Assembly (NCBI GenBank): GCA_018671175.1 | Contig: JABHIE010000020.1 | Coordinates: 1-64,000, forward strand | Reading direction: 5' to 3' | Length of the DNA stretch: 64,000 bases | DNA from: Planctomycetota bacterium | GTDB lineage: Bacteria > Planctomycetota > UBA1135 | Shown: positions 46,192 to 54,608 of the stretch, one piece after another | Position numbering within the stretch: position 1 is the first letter of the stretch | How the letters are laid out: every line of letters starts with the position of its first letter | Program-made: the position numbers and the translations under genes | Notes under the pieces: model-generated | Database searches by the model: none | What the model was told of the DNA's origin: nothing | What the model saw: only the letters and a program-made list of their open reading frames with translations

Positions 46192-46925
46192 TCATGACCG
46201 AGAAAGCTTCACCTGATCCAGGTAATCAAAGTCATTACGAGGCAAATCAACTGGCATGACCCACTCCTTTGTTGCAGCTGAAACCTCAAGCTGCCAAGTT
46301 TCTCTGAATCGTTTCTCGAAATCTGAACAAAGAGGTCTCCGGTTCTCAACTGCCATGTTCGCCCAGTAGTAAGCGGCTCCAAGAACCCTGGGAACTTAGC
46401 TTTGCAGTTCCCAGTGAAGTAAATTACGCCCTCTATTGAGCGATATTGATTTGCCAGGCTGTGATGCAACAGATTTGCGATTAAGGAAGGATGGAACCCC
46501 ATGCTCCCATCATTCCCAAGGAGTAGGAGACCGAAAGAATCTGGCTTGCCCAGCTTCTTCTTGGTTGAACGTATCTGCTTGTTCGCTTTCCGCAAAAATG
46601 CATTTTTAATCTTCGCCTTTATCAATCCAAGGAGTTCAATCGAACATTCTGGCGGAATGTCCTTAGTGCTAACTGGCCTTGAACCAAGAACAATTGGAAC
46701 ATCAAAGCCCCTATCTACCCATGTCCGATACAGATCCGTAGTTTGCTGGATGAAATCTTCATTGGAGAACATATCTTGCTCCATAACCTTGAGTTCAGCC
46801 ACAATCCCATACTCTTCAAACCAGAAATCCGCTATGGGGAAAGGTGGACTATGCCCCAGAAGTTCTTCGACGACGACGCCACCACATTTGTTCGCAGCAC
46901 GTCCAATCACCTTCGCTGTATCCAT
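46192..46925 (-). pseudogene. Integron cassette gene of unknown function, apparently frameshifted near 46390
   Basis: The frame from ATG 46925 (MDTAKVIGRAANK) is well formed as far as about YFTGNCKAKF and then, as read, ends at 46209 with atypical residues (SCQLICLVMTLITWIR). One base change in the C/G run at 46390-46392 switches to another frame that stays protein-like to a stop at 46192: LGAAYYWANMAVENRRPL, FRETWQLEVSAATKEW, DLPRNDFDYLDQVKLS. That stop is 20 bases from attC 1, the usual cassette spacing. FWFEEYGIVAELKV could be part of a PD-(D/E)xK-like nuclease core, with low certainty. It is a real frameshift or a sequencing error. Confidence 0.65.
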
Positions 46926-46946
46926 GCTCAAAGTGTAATCTTTCCG

Positions 46947-47022
46947 GCATAACGGGTTTGCCGTTCAGCAGCTGGGGTAAGCGAAGCGTCCGCCCCGGTC
47001 TGTCTGCAACGGCTGGTTGGGC
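46947..47022 (-). repeat. Integron attC recombination site 2
   Basis: 76 bases, same length as site 1. On the minus strand: GCCCAAC (perfect RYYYAAC R''), GCCGTTGCAG (L'' with the extra base), core with GCTTCGC, CTGAACGGC (L'), GTTATGC (R', 6 of 7 to GTTRRRY). Its R' is the exact complement of the R'' of site 1, as expected for neighbouring sites. It starts 6 bases after the stop codon of the Fic gene. Confidence 0.87.
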
Positions 47023-47028
47023 AGTGGA

Positions 47029-48150
47029 CTACACACGGACTAGTTTCAAAAGAGGCTCAAATGAATAAAGTGCTGGACGCCTTCCTGATGCCTCTTCAAT
47101 GGTTACCAATAAATCATTGTCCTGTAGAACGCGTGTGAAACGAGCAGCTGAGGCCGCTGGAATTCCACTTTTCTGAGTGAAGCGATTGTTCCTAAACACT
47201 GGGTTGGTGAATACGAAATCAAGCGCACTCACACTCCACTTTGATGCCAAGACTTCAGAAAACCGCACTTTCATTTGCTCATATAGAGCGCGGATATCTT
47301 CCGCAATTTCAAGATTTCTAATCGCCTGTTCTTGCACTGCTGTGAGGAAAAAACTACACCACTCTTCCCATTTTCCATTCTCCGACACATCACGCATCGT
47401 ATCGATGTAGAGCTCTTTATTGTCTTCAAAATAGCTACTGATATAGAAATGTGGCTCAGAAATAACTCCTGCCTTCCACATCATCAGAGTAATCAGCATA
47501 CGACCTATTCTGCCATTCCCATCTTTGAACGGATGCAGTGCCTCGAACTCAAGGTGGGCAAGCGCAGTGCGAATTAACACCGGTTGATTTTCATCCTCCA
47601 TGTATTGGAAAAGCGCATCTAATCCATCTTGAAGTTTTTCTGGGCTAATCGGCACAAAAAGGATGGCCCTCTTGCGTTTGTCTGCCAAGTAGTTTTGCTC
47701 TCGCTTCAAATCACCAGGCGACTTTGACGCGCCGCGCCCAAATGAGAGCAACTGTTGATGGAGGCTTTTAATCAATGAAAGCGAAAGAGGGCGCCCCGAT
47801 TCGATGGCCCCTTGAGCACTGCGCAAAGCTCTTTGGTAGAGAAAGGTCTCGATCACCTCAGAGCGGACATTCGGATTTACTCCCCCATCATCTTCAAGAT
47901 CCGCCTCATATTTGAGGATCTCATCCATGGTGCTAATGGTTCCTTCCATGCGAGATGAAATCACGGCCTCCTGATTCCTCATTGGGGCAAGAAGGATCTC
48001 ACTGTTATGCATGCCCTTGAGCATTTGGTCATAACGAGCGACCGCATCTGTTGCGGCAATGAGCTCCTGCACAAAGCCCTCGTAGCTCAGCTTTGAGGGT
48101 GGGAACTTCCCATAGTGATAGCCGACGGAGTTATCTAGATTGAGTTTCAT
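47029..48150 (-). CDS. Fic-family AMP-transferase (class II), integron cassette gene
   Basis: 373 residues from ATG 48150 (MKLNLDNSVGYHYG). The Fic core HPFKDGNGRIGRML is complete (HPFx[D/E]GNGRxxR), so it should transfer AMP or a related group to a protein. An N-terminal SSRMEG matches the inhibitory (S/T)xxxE(G/N) helix, making it a self-inhibited class II Fic. FGRGASKSPGDLKREQNYL is the target-docking flap region. A C-terminal winged-helix-like part (about 300-373) follows. The stop lies 6 bases before attC 2, so the gene forms a cassette. No antitoxin gene is adjacent, in line with built-in inhibition. Confidence 0.9.
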   Translation of the reverse strand: MKLNLDNSVGYHYGKFPPSKLSYEGFVQELIAATDAVARYDQMLKGMHNSEILLAPMRNQEAVISSRMEGTISTMDEILKYEADLEDDGGVNPNVRSEVIETFLYQRALRSAQGAIESGRPLSLSLIKSLHQQLLSFGRGASKSPGDLKREQNYLADKRKRAILFVPISPEKLQDGLDALFQYMEDENQPVLIRTALAHLEFEALHPFKDGNGRIGRMLITLMMWKAGVISEPHFYISSYFEDNKELYIDTMRDVSENGKWEEWCSFFLTAVQEQAIRNLEIAEDIRALYEQMKVRFSEVLASKWSVSALDFVFTNPVFRNNRFTQKSGIPAASAARFTRVLQDNDLLVTIEEASGRRPALYSFEPLLKLVRV

Positions 48151-48171
48151 GCGCCTATTTGTGAGGAACAA

Positions 48172-48622
48172 AGGGGCTATATTCTAGCGACAAAGGCATT
48201 TGTCGTCAAGTTTTTGATAATTCTGAAGCACAAACGGCCTTGACGCGCGTTGATTCATGGCAAAACACCTTGTCTCTCATATTTTGCAGATTCTTGAAGA
48301 CAAAGTGCTTTGCGGTGAATGCCCTAAAGACAAACTGGCTCGCCTCTCTCCTTGGGCGAAGTTTGAGAGACAAGATTAGACGAAAGTACCCTTCCCCTTA
48401 TCTGCCTAACGCATATTTAACCGACCCGCATAACCGACCTAAAACCCACCCAAACATCCACGGTTTCCTTAGCCGCAGCCTACACCAAACGCCTAGCACG
48501 CCCAACCAGACCAGCAGAACCAACCTTGACTTAACACTGTTAATGAGTTACTCCAACCTATCTCGACAACCTTAGAAAACTACGACGCTTTCGGCATCCC
48601 CGGGAGCTGGCTTCAGGCGCTA
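48172..48622. other. 451-base region without a confident gene, between cassette array and ETF operon
   Basis: Contains repeated GACAAA-type words and several heptamers that fit integron core sites on the minus strand (complements GCCTAAC at 48404-48410 and GCATAAC at 48431-48437) but no attC palindrome and no integrase remnant. The part from 48530 onward is in frame with the ETF-quinone oxidoreductase gene. A 40-codon frame at 48257-48379 is listed separately. Confidence 0.4.
48257..48379 (+). CDS. Possible 40-residue small protein
   Basis: ATG-started frame MAKHLVSHILQILEDKVL, then CGECPKDKLARLSPWAKF and a TAG. The composition is protein-like with an amphipathic helix and two Cys, unlike the overlapping longer frame. 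There is no clear ribosome-binding site and no recognised family. It could be a remnant of a lost cassette or of another gene. Confidence 0.25.
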   Translation: MAKHLVSHILQILEDKVLCGECPKDKLARLSPWAKFERQD

Positions 48623-48625
48623 TTG

Positions 48626-50491
48626 ATGGCGGCTGCTTTGGGCGCTTTGACGCTGATTCTGAACAGGCGCTTAGCTCTATTGCGTGCCGCAGCGGCCGAA
48701 CCGCGCACGGGTGATTGGGGTGCTCGCCTCAAGCGACTGTTGGTGATTGGCTTTGGGCAGTCGCGCCAACCTCGATATTTAGTCGCTGGATTGGTGCATG
48801 TCGTTTTGTTCGCAGGGTTTATGTTGCTTTCCCTCCGCTCCATGAGCTTGATTGCCGAGCCGTTTTGGCCCGGCATTTCAAATATAGGCGAGCCTTACAC
48901 CTTTATCCGGCACATGGCCGCGGCTTTGGTTTTGGTTGGTTGCGCGATTGCCGCTTGGCGACGGGTGGTGGTGCGGCCAGCTCGTTACCACGATCGCCAT
49001 GCCACGGTTTCGCACACCAAAGAAGCCGTTGCAATCTTGAGCCTGATTTCATTTCTGATGATTGCCGATGCCGCTTTTGATTTTGGCGGAAGTGAGGGCG
49101 TCCGCAAAGTGGCTTTTTGGGCGCACAACTCGGCCTTGCTATTTTTCTTGTGCTTGCTCCCCTATGGCAAGCATTTTCATGTCATCACGGCTTTACCCAA
49201 TGTTTTCTTTTCATCGCTAAAGCTAAGCGGAGTTGTCAAGCCGCCTTCATATTCAGAGAGTGATTTTGACGCGCTTGAAACCGTCGGTGTTTCTAAACTC
49301 GAAGACTTTACCTGGAAGCAATTACTTGATGTTTATTCTTGCGTCGATTGCGGGCGTTGTTCCGATCATTGCCCCGCTTACGCATCCAAGTCGCCCTTGT
49401 CTCCGCGTATGTTAAATATCAAAACGCGCGATGCAGCCTTTGAGCACTACCCTATCAAGGGTGAAATCACGCCTCCTGAAAAACGCGCTGATTTAGTCGG
49501 TGAGGTTATCACGCCAGACGAGTTGTGGTCTTGCACAACCTGCGGCGCTTGCCAAGAGGCATGCCCAGTTACGATTGAATACCTCGACCGTATCGTCGAT
49601 ATGCGCCGTTTCTTAGTCGACGACGGCAACCTGCCAGCGACTCTCCAGAAACCGATGGCGGCACTCGAAAAGCGTGGCAACCCATACGGCAAGATGGCTC
49701 GGAAGCGTGGCGATACGGGTGTCCGTGTTTTAAAAGAAGGCGATGCCTGCGACACATTATTCTTTACTGATAGTTGCGCTGCCTTTGACCCGCGAGTGCA
49801 AGAAACTGCGATTGCTTTTGGCGAGATTCTTGCTCAGGCAGGGGTTGATGCCGGCACGCTGGGCAAAGACGAAGTCGATTCGGGCCACGAAGCTCGACGC
49901 TTTGGCGAAGAAGGTTTGTTCTTAACCCTACGCGAACAAAACCTTGAAGCGATGGATAAGCGCGAATTCACACAAATCGTTACAACCGATCCGCACGCAC
50001 TTAACGCGCTTAAGAATGATTATGAGCTAGAGCAGCCCGTACTTCATCATTCCCAATACCTGGCAAAGCTTTTGAGTGAGGGCAAACTTCCGCTCCAGCC
50101 ACTCGGCGACAACCGTCGCTACACCTTCCACGACCCTTGCTATTTAGGTCGCCACAACAACGAGTACGCCGCGCCTCGCGATGTCTTAAATGCCATCCCA
50201 GGCATTGAAACGGTCGAAATGGAGCGTTCGCGCAATCGCAGTTTTTGCTGTGGCGCCGGCTCGCTTAACCTCTTCCACGAGACCGAGTGCGAGCGGCGCA
50301 TGGGCGAATTGCGGCTCGACATGGTGGCGGAATCGGGAGCAGATGTCGTAGTGACAGCTTGCCCTTTCTGCCTCAGCAACCTCGAAGACGCGGCGAAAAC
50401 AACGGGCCGCGAAAATGAAATTGAAATCATCGATTTAGCCGAGCTAGTGCAACGCTCTCTCGGCAAAACAAAGCAACCAGAAAAAGAATAA
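48626..50491 (+). CDS. Membrane ETF:quinone oxidoreductase-type Fe-S protein (EMO-like)
   Basis: About 621 residues. Five hydrophobic segments with candidate heme-b His residues (LVHVVLF, FIRHMAAA, WAHNSALL, GKHFH) resemble a nitrate-reductase-gamma-like cytochrome b domain. Then two ferredoxin [4Fe-4S] motifs, CVDCGRCSDHCP and CTTCGACQEACP, and C-terminal CCG-type domains (HDPCYLGRHN, FCCGAGS, ACPFCLSN). Known: EMO-type proteins pass electrons from ETF to menaquinone. Followed at 5 bases by etfB. The start is uncertain: TTG 48623 or ATG 48626. The frame stays open and protein-like upstream (ENYDAFGIPGSWLQALL) to a TGA at 48527, but without a standard start codon. Confidence 0.88.
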   Translation: MAAALGALTLILNRRLALLRAAAAEPRTGDWGARLKRLLVIGFGQSRQPRYLVAGLVHVVLFAGFMLLSLRSMSLIAEPFWPGISNIGEPYTFIRHMAAALVLVGCAIAAWRRVVVRPARYHDRHATVSHTKEAVAILSLISFLMIADAAFDFGGSEGVRKVAFWAHNSALLFFLCLLPYGKHFHVITALPNVFFSSLKLSGVVKPPSYSESDFDALETVGVSKLEDFTWKQLLDVYSCVDCGRCSDHCPAYASKSPLSPRMLNIKTRDAAFEHYPIKGEITPPEKRADLVGEVITPDELWSCTTCGACQEACPVTIEYLDRIVDMRRFLVDDGNLPATLQKPMAALEKRGNPYGKMARKRGDTGVRVLKEGDACDTLFFTDSCAAFDPRVQETAIAFGEILAQAGVDAGTLGKDEVDSGHEARRFGEEGLFLTLREQNLEAMDKREFTQIVTTDPHALNALKNDYELEQPVLHHSQYLAKLLSEGKLPLQPLGDNRRYTFHDPCYLGRHNNEYAAPRDVLNAIPGIETVEMERSRNRSFCCGAGSLNLFHETECERRMGELRLDMVAESGADVVVTACPFCLSNLEDAAKTTGRENEIEIIDLAELVQRSLGKTKQPEKE

Positions 50492-50496
50492 CCATC

Positions 50497-51285
50497 ATGG
50501 ACATTTATGTTTGTATCAAACGCGTCGCAGACACCTCTGAAGTCGATATCGAAATCGACCGCACAGGGCTCGCGCTCACAGAAGACGACTTCTCTTATGA
50601 CATCAATGAGTGGGATAATTTCGCGGTCGAAGCGGCCCTCCAGCTCAAAGAAGAACATGGCGGAAAAGTCACTGCATTAACCGTCGGTATCGAAGACGAC
50701 GAGGAAGTGTTACGCCGCGCCCTAGCAATGGGTTGTGATGAAGCCTTACATCTTTCCGACCCATGTTTTGAGGGAAGCGATGCCTGGGGAATTGCCCAGA
50801 TTCTCTCAGCTGCCTTAAAGGGTAAACCCCTTGATTTACTGCTTTTCGGCACGGTTTCGGCTGACGAAGGCGCAGGTCAAACGGGCGGATTCGTTGCCGG
50901 GCTTCTCGATTTGCCGATGGTATCTTTGGCAACCTCTCTAAAAGTAAATGGAAGCATCGCCACGGTAAGTCATGAGGTCGAAGGTGGCCTTGAGCGCGTG
51001 CGCGAATTAGATTTGCCCGCAGTCGTGACTGTGCAAACAGGCATCAATGAGCCACGCTATGTTTCCATTCGCGGTATCCGAAAGGTCTCTGGTATTGAAA
51101 TCCCAGTGAGCGGAGTGGGTGATTTAGGTTTAGACCCAAACCAGGTTGGCGCTTCTGGAGCGAGGGTCAAACTTGAAGAATTGTTTTTGCCGCCTCAAGG
51201 TCAAAGCGCGCAAATGCTCGAAGGTAGCGACGACGAAATCATTGACAAACTACTCGATTTACTCCAAGAAAACGGAGGCCTTTAA
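50497..51285 (+). CDS. etfB: Electron transfer flavoprotein subunit beta
   Basis: 262 residues. Begins MDIYVCIKRVADTSE; has NEWDNFAVEAALQLKE, TVSADEGAGQTGGFVAGLL (beta-subunit signature region, AMP/flavin binding) and IRGIRKVSGIEI near the C-terminus. Forms EtfAB, which takes electrons from acyl-CoA dehydrogenase and gives them to the membrane Fe-S protein encoded just upstream. Spacings of 5 bases before and 2 bases after show a tight operon. Confidence 0.95.
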   Translation: MDIYVCIKRVADTSEVDIEIDRTGLALTEDDFSYDINEWDNFAVEAALQLKEEHGGKVTALTVGIEDDEEVLRRALAMGCDEALHLSDPCFEGSDAWGIAQILSAALKGKPLDLLLFGTVSADEGAGQTGGFVAGLLDLPMVSLATSLKVNGSIATVSHEVEGGLERVRELDLPAVVTVQTGINEPRYVSIRGIRKVSGIEIPVSGVGDLGLDPNQVGASGARVKLEELFLPPQGQSAQMLEGSDDEIIDKLLDLLQENGGL

Positions 51286-51287
51286 TC

Positions 51288-52241
51288 ATGCGTGACATCC
51301 TCGTCCTTATTGAAGATCTGATTGACGCTCCTGCTGAGCTTGCTGCAGCCGCTCGTTGCTTTGGCGATGTGCAGACTACGGCCTTTGTGAGTGGTGGTAC
51401 TGAAAGCGAGCACCAAATGCTTGCCGGGCTTTTTGATTGCGTCAAAGTTGCCCCAGCAGCAAGCGACGCAAACTGGTGCGCCGAGTTTTTGTGCGCACAA
51501 ATCTTGCCGCTCCTTGATTCCATGCAGCCGCATTTGGTTTTGATGCACCATACCAACAATGGTTTAGATTTAGCACCTTTGCTCGCGGCAAAATCTGACC
51601 GCCCGATGTTGGCAGATTGCATTTCGCTTGAATCGCGTGAAAACGGTGTTTCAGCAGTCCGTACGGTGTTTGGCGGGAAAGTGCATGCTCGTATTTCGGC
51701 AACTGATTCAGCAACTGGCTATTTCGCAACGGTGCGCTCTGGCGCATTTTCAATGCCAGAAGATACCGCAACTAAGTCTGGCTCAATCGTCGCGCTCCCG
51801 CTCATTGAGACCGCACCGCGCCGACGCTTTATCGAAACGATTACACCGGAAGCGGGCGCAGTTGACATTACACAATCTGAAATACTTGTTGCAGTTGGGC
51901 GCGGTATCGATGACGAAGACAACATGGAAATCGTAGAAGAGTTGGCTGACGCGCTTGGCGCAGAGCTTGCTTGCACGCGACCCGTTGTTGACAAAGGCTG
52001 GCTCGAAAAGAGCCGCCAGGTTGGCACTTCTGGTCTAACCGTTAAGCCAAAAATTTACTTAACTGTCGGGGTAAGCGGTAGCTTCCAGCACCTCGGCGGA
52101 ATCAAAGGCGGCCCATTCATGGTCGCCATTAACCAAGATGCCGCAGCACCTATTTTTGCAGCTGCCGATGTCGGCATCGTGGGCGATCTCTTTGATCTCG
52201 TCCCTCTACTTGAAGAAAAAATCCGCGAACGCAAAGGATAG
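51288..52241 (+). CDS. etfA: Electron transfer flavoprotein subunit alpha
   Basis: 317 residues. The C-terminal FAD domain carries VGRGIDDEDNMEIVEELADA, ACTRPVVDKGWLEKSRQVG, YLTVGVSGSFQHLGGIKG and VAINQDAAAPIFAAADVGIVGD, all standard EtfA signatures. The N-terminal half is more divergent, as usual. Pairs with etfB two bases upstream; the acyl-CoA dehydrogenase gene starts four bases downstream. Confidence 0.95.
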   Translation: MRDILVLIEDLIDAPAELAAAARCFGDVQTTAFVSGGTESEHQMLAGLFDCVKVAPAASDANWCAEFLCAQILPLLDSMQPHLVLMHHTNNGLDLAPLLAAKSDRPMLADCISLESRENGVSAVRTVFGGKVHARISATDSATGYFATVRSGAFSMPEDTATKSGSIVALPLIETAPRRRFIETITPEAGAVDITQSEILVAVGRGIDDEDNMEIVEELADALGAELACTRPVVDKGWLEKSRQVGTSGLTVKPKIYLTVGVSGSFQHLGGIKGGPFMVAINQDAAAPIFAAADVGIVGDLFDLVPLLEEKIRERKG

Positions 52242-52245
52242 ACAA

Positions 52246-53391
52246 ATGAAATTTGAACTCGATAAAGCACAGAAAGACATCCAAAAGGCGGCCAAGCGTT
52301 TTGCCAAAGGCGAATTCGATAAAGAGCTGGCTCTTGAATTGGAAACGACCCACACCTACCCAATGGACATCTGGCGAAAAGCCTGCGAAGAGGGTTTCAT
52401 TGGCCTCCATTTTCCTGATCAATACGGCGGCTCTGACTTCGGGCAGCTCGAAAATGTTCTCGTCCTAGAGCAATTTTGTCAGCGCGACTCAGGTATTGGC
52501 GCCGCGATGTTGACGGCTCCTTTTGCGTGCGAAATCATTTTACACCACGGCACCGATGAGCAAAAAGAGAAGTACCTCAACCAAGTAACTTCGGGCGAGG
52601 CCATTTCCGCTGGCGCTTTCACCGAGCCAGCACACGGTAGCGACATCACTTCGATGGCAACAACTGCCGTCAAAGATGGCGACGAGTGGCTCATCAACGG
52701 CGTGAAGACTTTCATCACCAACGCTGGCATCTGCGGCTTTTATGTGTTGCTCGTGCAAACCGACGCCGAAGCCGGCCACAAAGGGCAAAGCATGTTTATT
52801 GTCGACGCCGATGCCCCCGGGATTGATGTTGCCAGTGTCGGCGAAAAGATGGGCCTCAAAATGATTCCAACAGGCGAAGTCAGCTTCAAGGATGTCCGGG
52901 TTCCAGCGTCCTCCTTATTAGGTGTTGAAAATAAAGGCTTCTATCAGGTGCTGCAATTCTTCGACGAAAGTCGACTCGGCGTTGCCGCACAGGCACTCGG
53001 CACAGCTCAAGGTGCTTTTGATCGTGCCGTTGAATATGTGAAAGGGCGCGAGCAGTTTGGTCAAAAGATCGGCAAATTCCAGGCTCTTCAGCACAAAATC
53101 GCCGAAATGGCGACTCAGCTTGAGCTGGCGCGGCTGATTACCTACAAAGCGGCCTGGCTTGCTGACAACAAGAAGCCTGATGCCAAACTCAGCGCCATGG
53201 CAAAGTATTATGCAGGCAAAATCGCCAGCGAGGTTGCCAGTGAATCTATGCAGCTGCTTGGCGGCTATGGCTACATCACTGAATTCGAAGTCGAACGGTT
53301 CTATCGCGACGCACGCATCACCGAAATTTACGAAGGCACGCGTGAAATTCAAAAGAACATCATCGCTGGCCATGTTTTAGGCCGCTTTTAG
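52246..53391 (+). CDS. Acyl-CoA dehydrogenase
   Basis: 381 residues from ATG 52246 (MKFELDKAQKDIQK), the normal family length; an upstream ATG at 52138 lies inside etfA. Signatures: AFTEPAHGSDITSMATTA (FAD/substrate loop), ITNAGICGFYVLLVQTD, REQFGQKIGKFQALQHKIAEM, QLLGGYGYITEFEVERFYRDARITEIYEGTREIQ (second family signature; catalytic Glu in IYEGT). Oxidises an acyl-CoA to enoyl-CoA and passes electrons to EtfAB. Last gene of the operon. Chain-length specificity cannot be read; it might act on acyl-CoAs from fatty acids or from amino-acid breakdown. Confidence 0.95.
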   Translation: MKFELDKAQKDIQKAAKRFAKGEFDKELALELETTHTYPMDIWRKACEEGFIGLHFPDQYGGSDFGQLENVLVLEQFCQRDSGIGAAMLTAPFACEIILHHGTDEQKEKYLNQVTSGEAISAGAFTEPAHGSDITSMATTAVKDGDEWLINGVKTFITNAGICGFYVLLVQTDAEAGHKGQSMFIVDADAPGIDVASVGEKMGLKMIPTGEVSFKDVRVPASSLLGVENKGFYQVLQFFDESRLGVAAQALGTAQGAFDRAVEYVKGREQFGQKIGKFQALQHKIAEMATQLELARLITYKAAWLADNKKPDAKLSAMAKYYAGKIASEVASESMQLLGGYGYITEFEVERFYRDARITEIYEGTREIQKNIIAGHVLGRF

Positions 53392-53418
53392 GCTGAAGTC
53401 GCCCGCCTTAGAGGTAAA

Positions 53419-53469
53419 TTGACCTCACGCTTGCGTTTTCCATATCAAAGTGATATCATTTTGATATGG
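53419..53469 (+). promoter_or_regulatory. Promoter-like elements and palindromic operator overlapping the SPFH start codon
   Basis: TTGACC (53419-53424) and TATCAA (53443-53448) form a sigma70-like pair with an 18-base spacer. A 30-base near-perfect palindrome covers 53440-53469: arms CCATATCAAA and TTTGATATGG around the smaller palindrome TGATATCA. The initiating ATG (53466-53468) lies in the right arm. The third operon member-to-be-controlled set includes a ribbon-helix-helix protein, so autoregulation is likely. Confidence 0.6.
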
Positions 53470-54356
53470 AAAATACAACATCACAAGAAATCACTCTCAG
53501 GCCCTTCTCGGCGTGGCTGCTCTACCTTGCCCTGCCCTTCATGATTTTCGGTTGGATCGTAATCGTGAAGCTACTCCCCATCCATAACGAAGGCCCAGCG
53601 ATCTTTGGTGTATTCGGGGTTATCTTCATGATCCTGATGACCTTGATCGGCTCTTATGTTGTTGGGCCAAATCAAAGCCGCGCTTTGGTCTTGTTTGGTA
53701 ATTACAAAGGCACCGTGCGCAAGCAAGGCTTCTTCTGGACCAACCCGTTCACGATGAAGAAGAAAATCTCCTTAAAAGCCAACAATATTGCAAGCGAAAA
53801 AATCAAAGTCAACGATTCAAATGGTAGCCCAATCGAAATCGGTGCCGTTGTTGTTTGGCAAGTCGATAATACCGCCCAAGCGCTCTTCGATGTCGAAGAC
53901 TACGAAGACTACATTGATGTCCAAATCGAAACAGCTGTGCGCGCGGTCGCGTCGGCTCACCCTTATGACGAGAGTGAAGACTCAGTCGAAAATATCATCA
54001 GTCTGCGCGGCGACAGCAACCAAGTCGATGATGAGCTGCAGGGCCTTCTTTCTGACCGTCTCGAAAGAGCCGGAATTGCGGTATTAGAGGCCAGACTGAG
54101 CCATTTAGCTTACGCACCTGAAATCGCCCAAGCCATGCTTCAACGCCAACAGGCCGAAGCCATTATTTCCGCTCGCAAGAAAATTGTCGAAGGCGCTGTC
54201 TCCATGGTGGACCAAGCCATCACCGACTTGTCTTCTCGTGACATAATCGAACTCGATGACGAGCGTAAAGCAACGATGGTTTCAAATCTACTCGTCGTGT
54301 TATGCGGCCAAGAAAATGCATCCCCCGTGATTAACACGGGCTCGCTTTACCAATAA
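53466..54356 (+). CDS. SPFH/band-7 domain membrane protein
   Basis: 296 residues. Two N-terminal membrane helices ([18 protein letters not shown] and [20 protein letters not shown]) precede an SPFH/prohibitin-like domain ([55 protein letters not shown]) and a helical tail ([19 protein letters not shown]). Such proteins scaffold membrane microdomains. First gene of a three-gene operon with a small RHH protein 15 bases downstream and a PH-like membrane protein, a context seen for related band-7 proteins elsewhere. Its start codon lies inside a palindrome. Confidence 0.9.
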   Translation: MENTTSQEITLRPFSAWLLYLALPFMIFGWIVIVKLLPIHNEGPAIFGVFGVIFMILMTLIGSYVVGPNQSRALVLFGNYKGTVRKQGFFWTNPFTMKKKISLKANNIASEKIKVNDSNGSPIEIGAVVVWQVDNTAQALFDVEDYEDYIDVQIETAVRAVASAHPYDESEDSVENIISLRGDSNQVDDELQGLLSDRLERAGIAVLEARLSHLAYAPEIAQAMLQRQQAEAIISARKKIVEGAVSMVDQAITDLSSRDIIELDDERKATMVSNLLVVLCGQENASPVINTGSLYQ

Positions 54357-54371
54357 ACAATCATCATTCTG

Positions 54372-54608
54372 ATGACTGCTAAAAAGAAAAAGAAATCGCC
54401 CGTGCGCAAGGCTTTCCTCTTGCGCATTAGCGAAGACACGATGAAAGAAATGCGTGAGTGGTCAACCCAAGAGATGCGATCACTCAACGCTCATATTGAA
54501 TTCATTCTTAAGAGTGCGCTGGTCAAGCGTTCAGGGGCAGACGCCAACGAGGGAAAGCAAGATGATGCGGAAGATGATGAAAAACAAGAAGACCGTCTAT
54601 CTGCATAA
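54372..54608 (+). CDS. Small ribbon-helix-helix (Arc-like) protein
   Basis: 78 residues. The segment KAFLLRISEDTMKEMREWST, then QEMRSLNAHIEFILKSAL, is a short beta strand and two helices, the Arc/MetJ ribbon-helix-helix fold. The N-terminus is Lys-rich and the tail is very acidic (DAEDDEKQEDRLSA). RHH proteins bind palindromic or tandem DNA boxes as dimers; the palindrome over the operon start is the obvious candidate target. The gene overlaps the next one by 47 bases. Confidence 0.82.
   Translation: MTAKKKKKSPVRKAFLLRISEDTMKEMREWSTQEMRSLNAHIEFILKSALVKRSGADANEGKQDDAEDDEKQEDRLSA

Noticed and set aside
48400-48520. attI or third attC upstream of the Fic cassette
   Set aside because: Core-like heptamers (GCCTAAC, GCATAAC) occur but no paired L boxes and no integrase remnant.
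48240-48575. 111-residue open frame on the + strand
   Set aside because: Composition is Pro/Arg/Asn-rich and non-protein-like in its second half; the overlapping 40-codon frame looks better.
54454-54561. Longer N-terminus for the PH-like membrane protein
   Set aside because: The extension lies wholly in the RHH gene in another frame; the start at 54562 or 54577 is enough.
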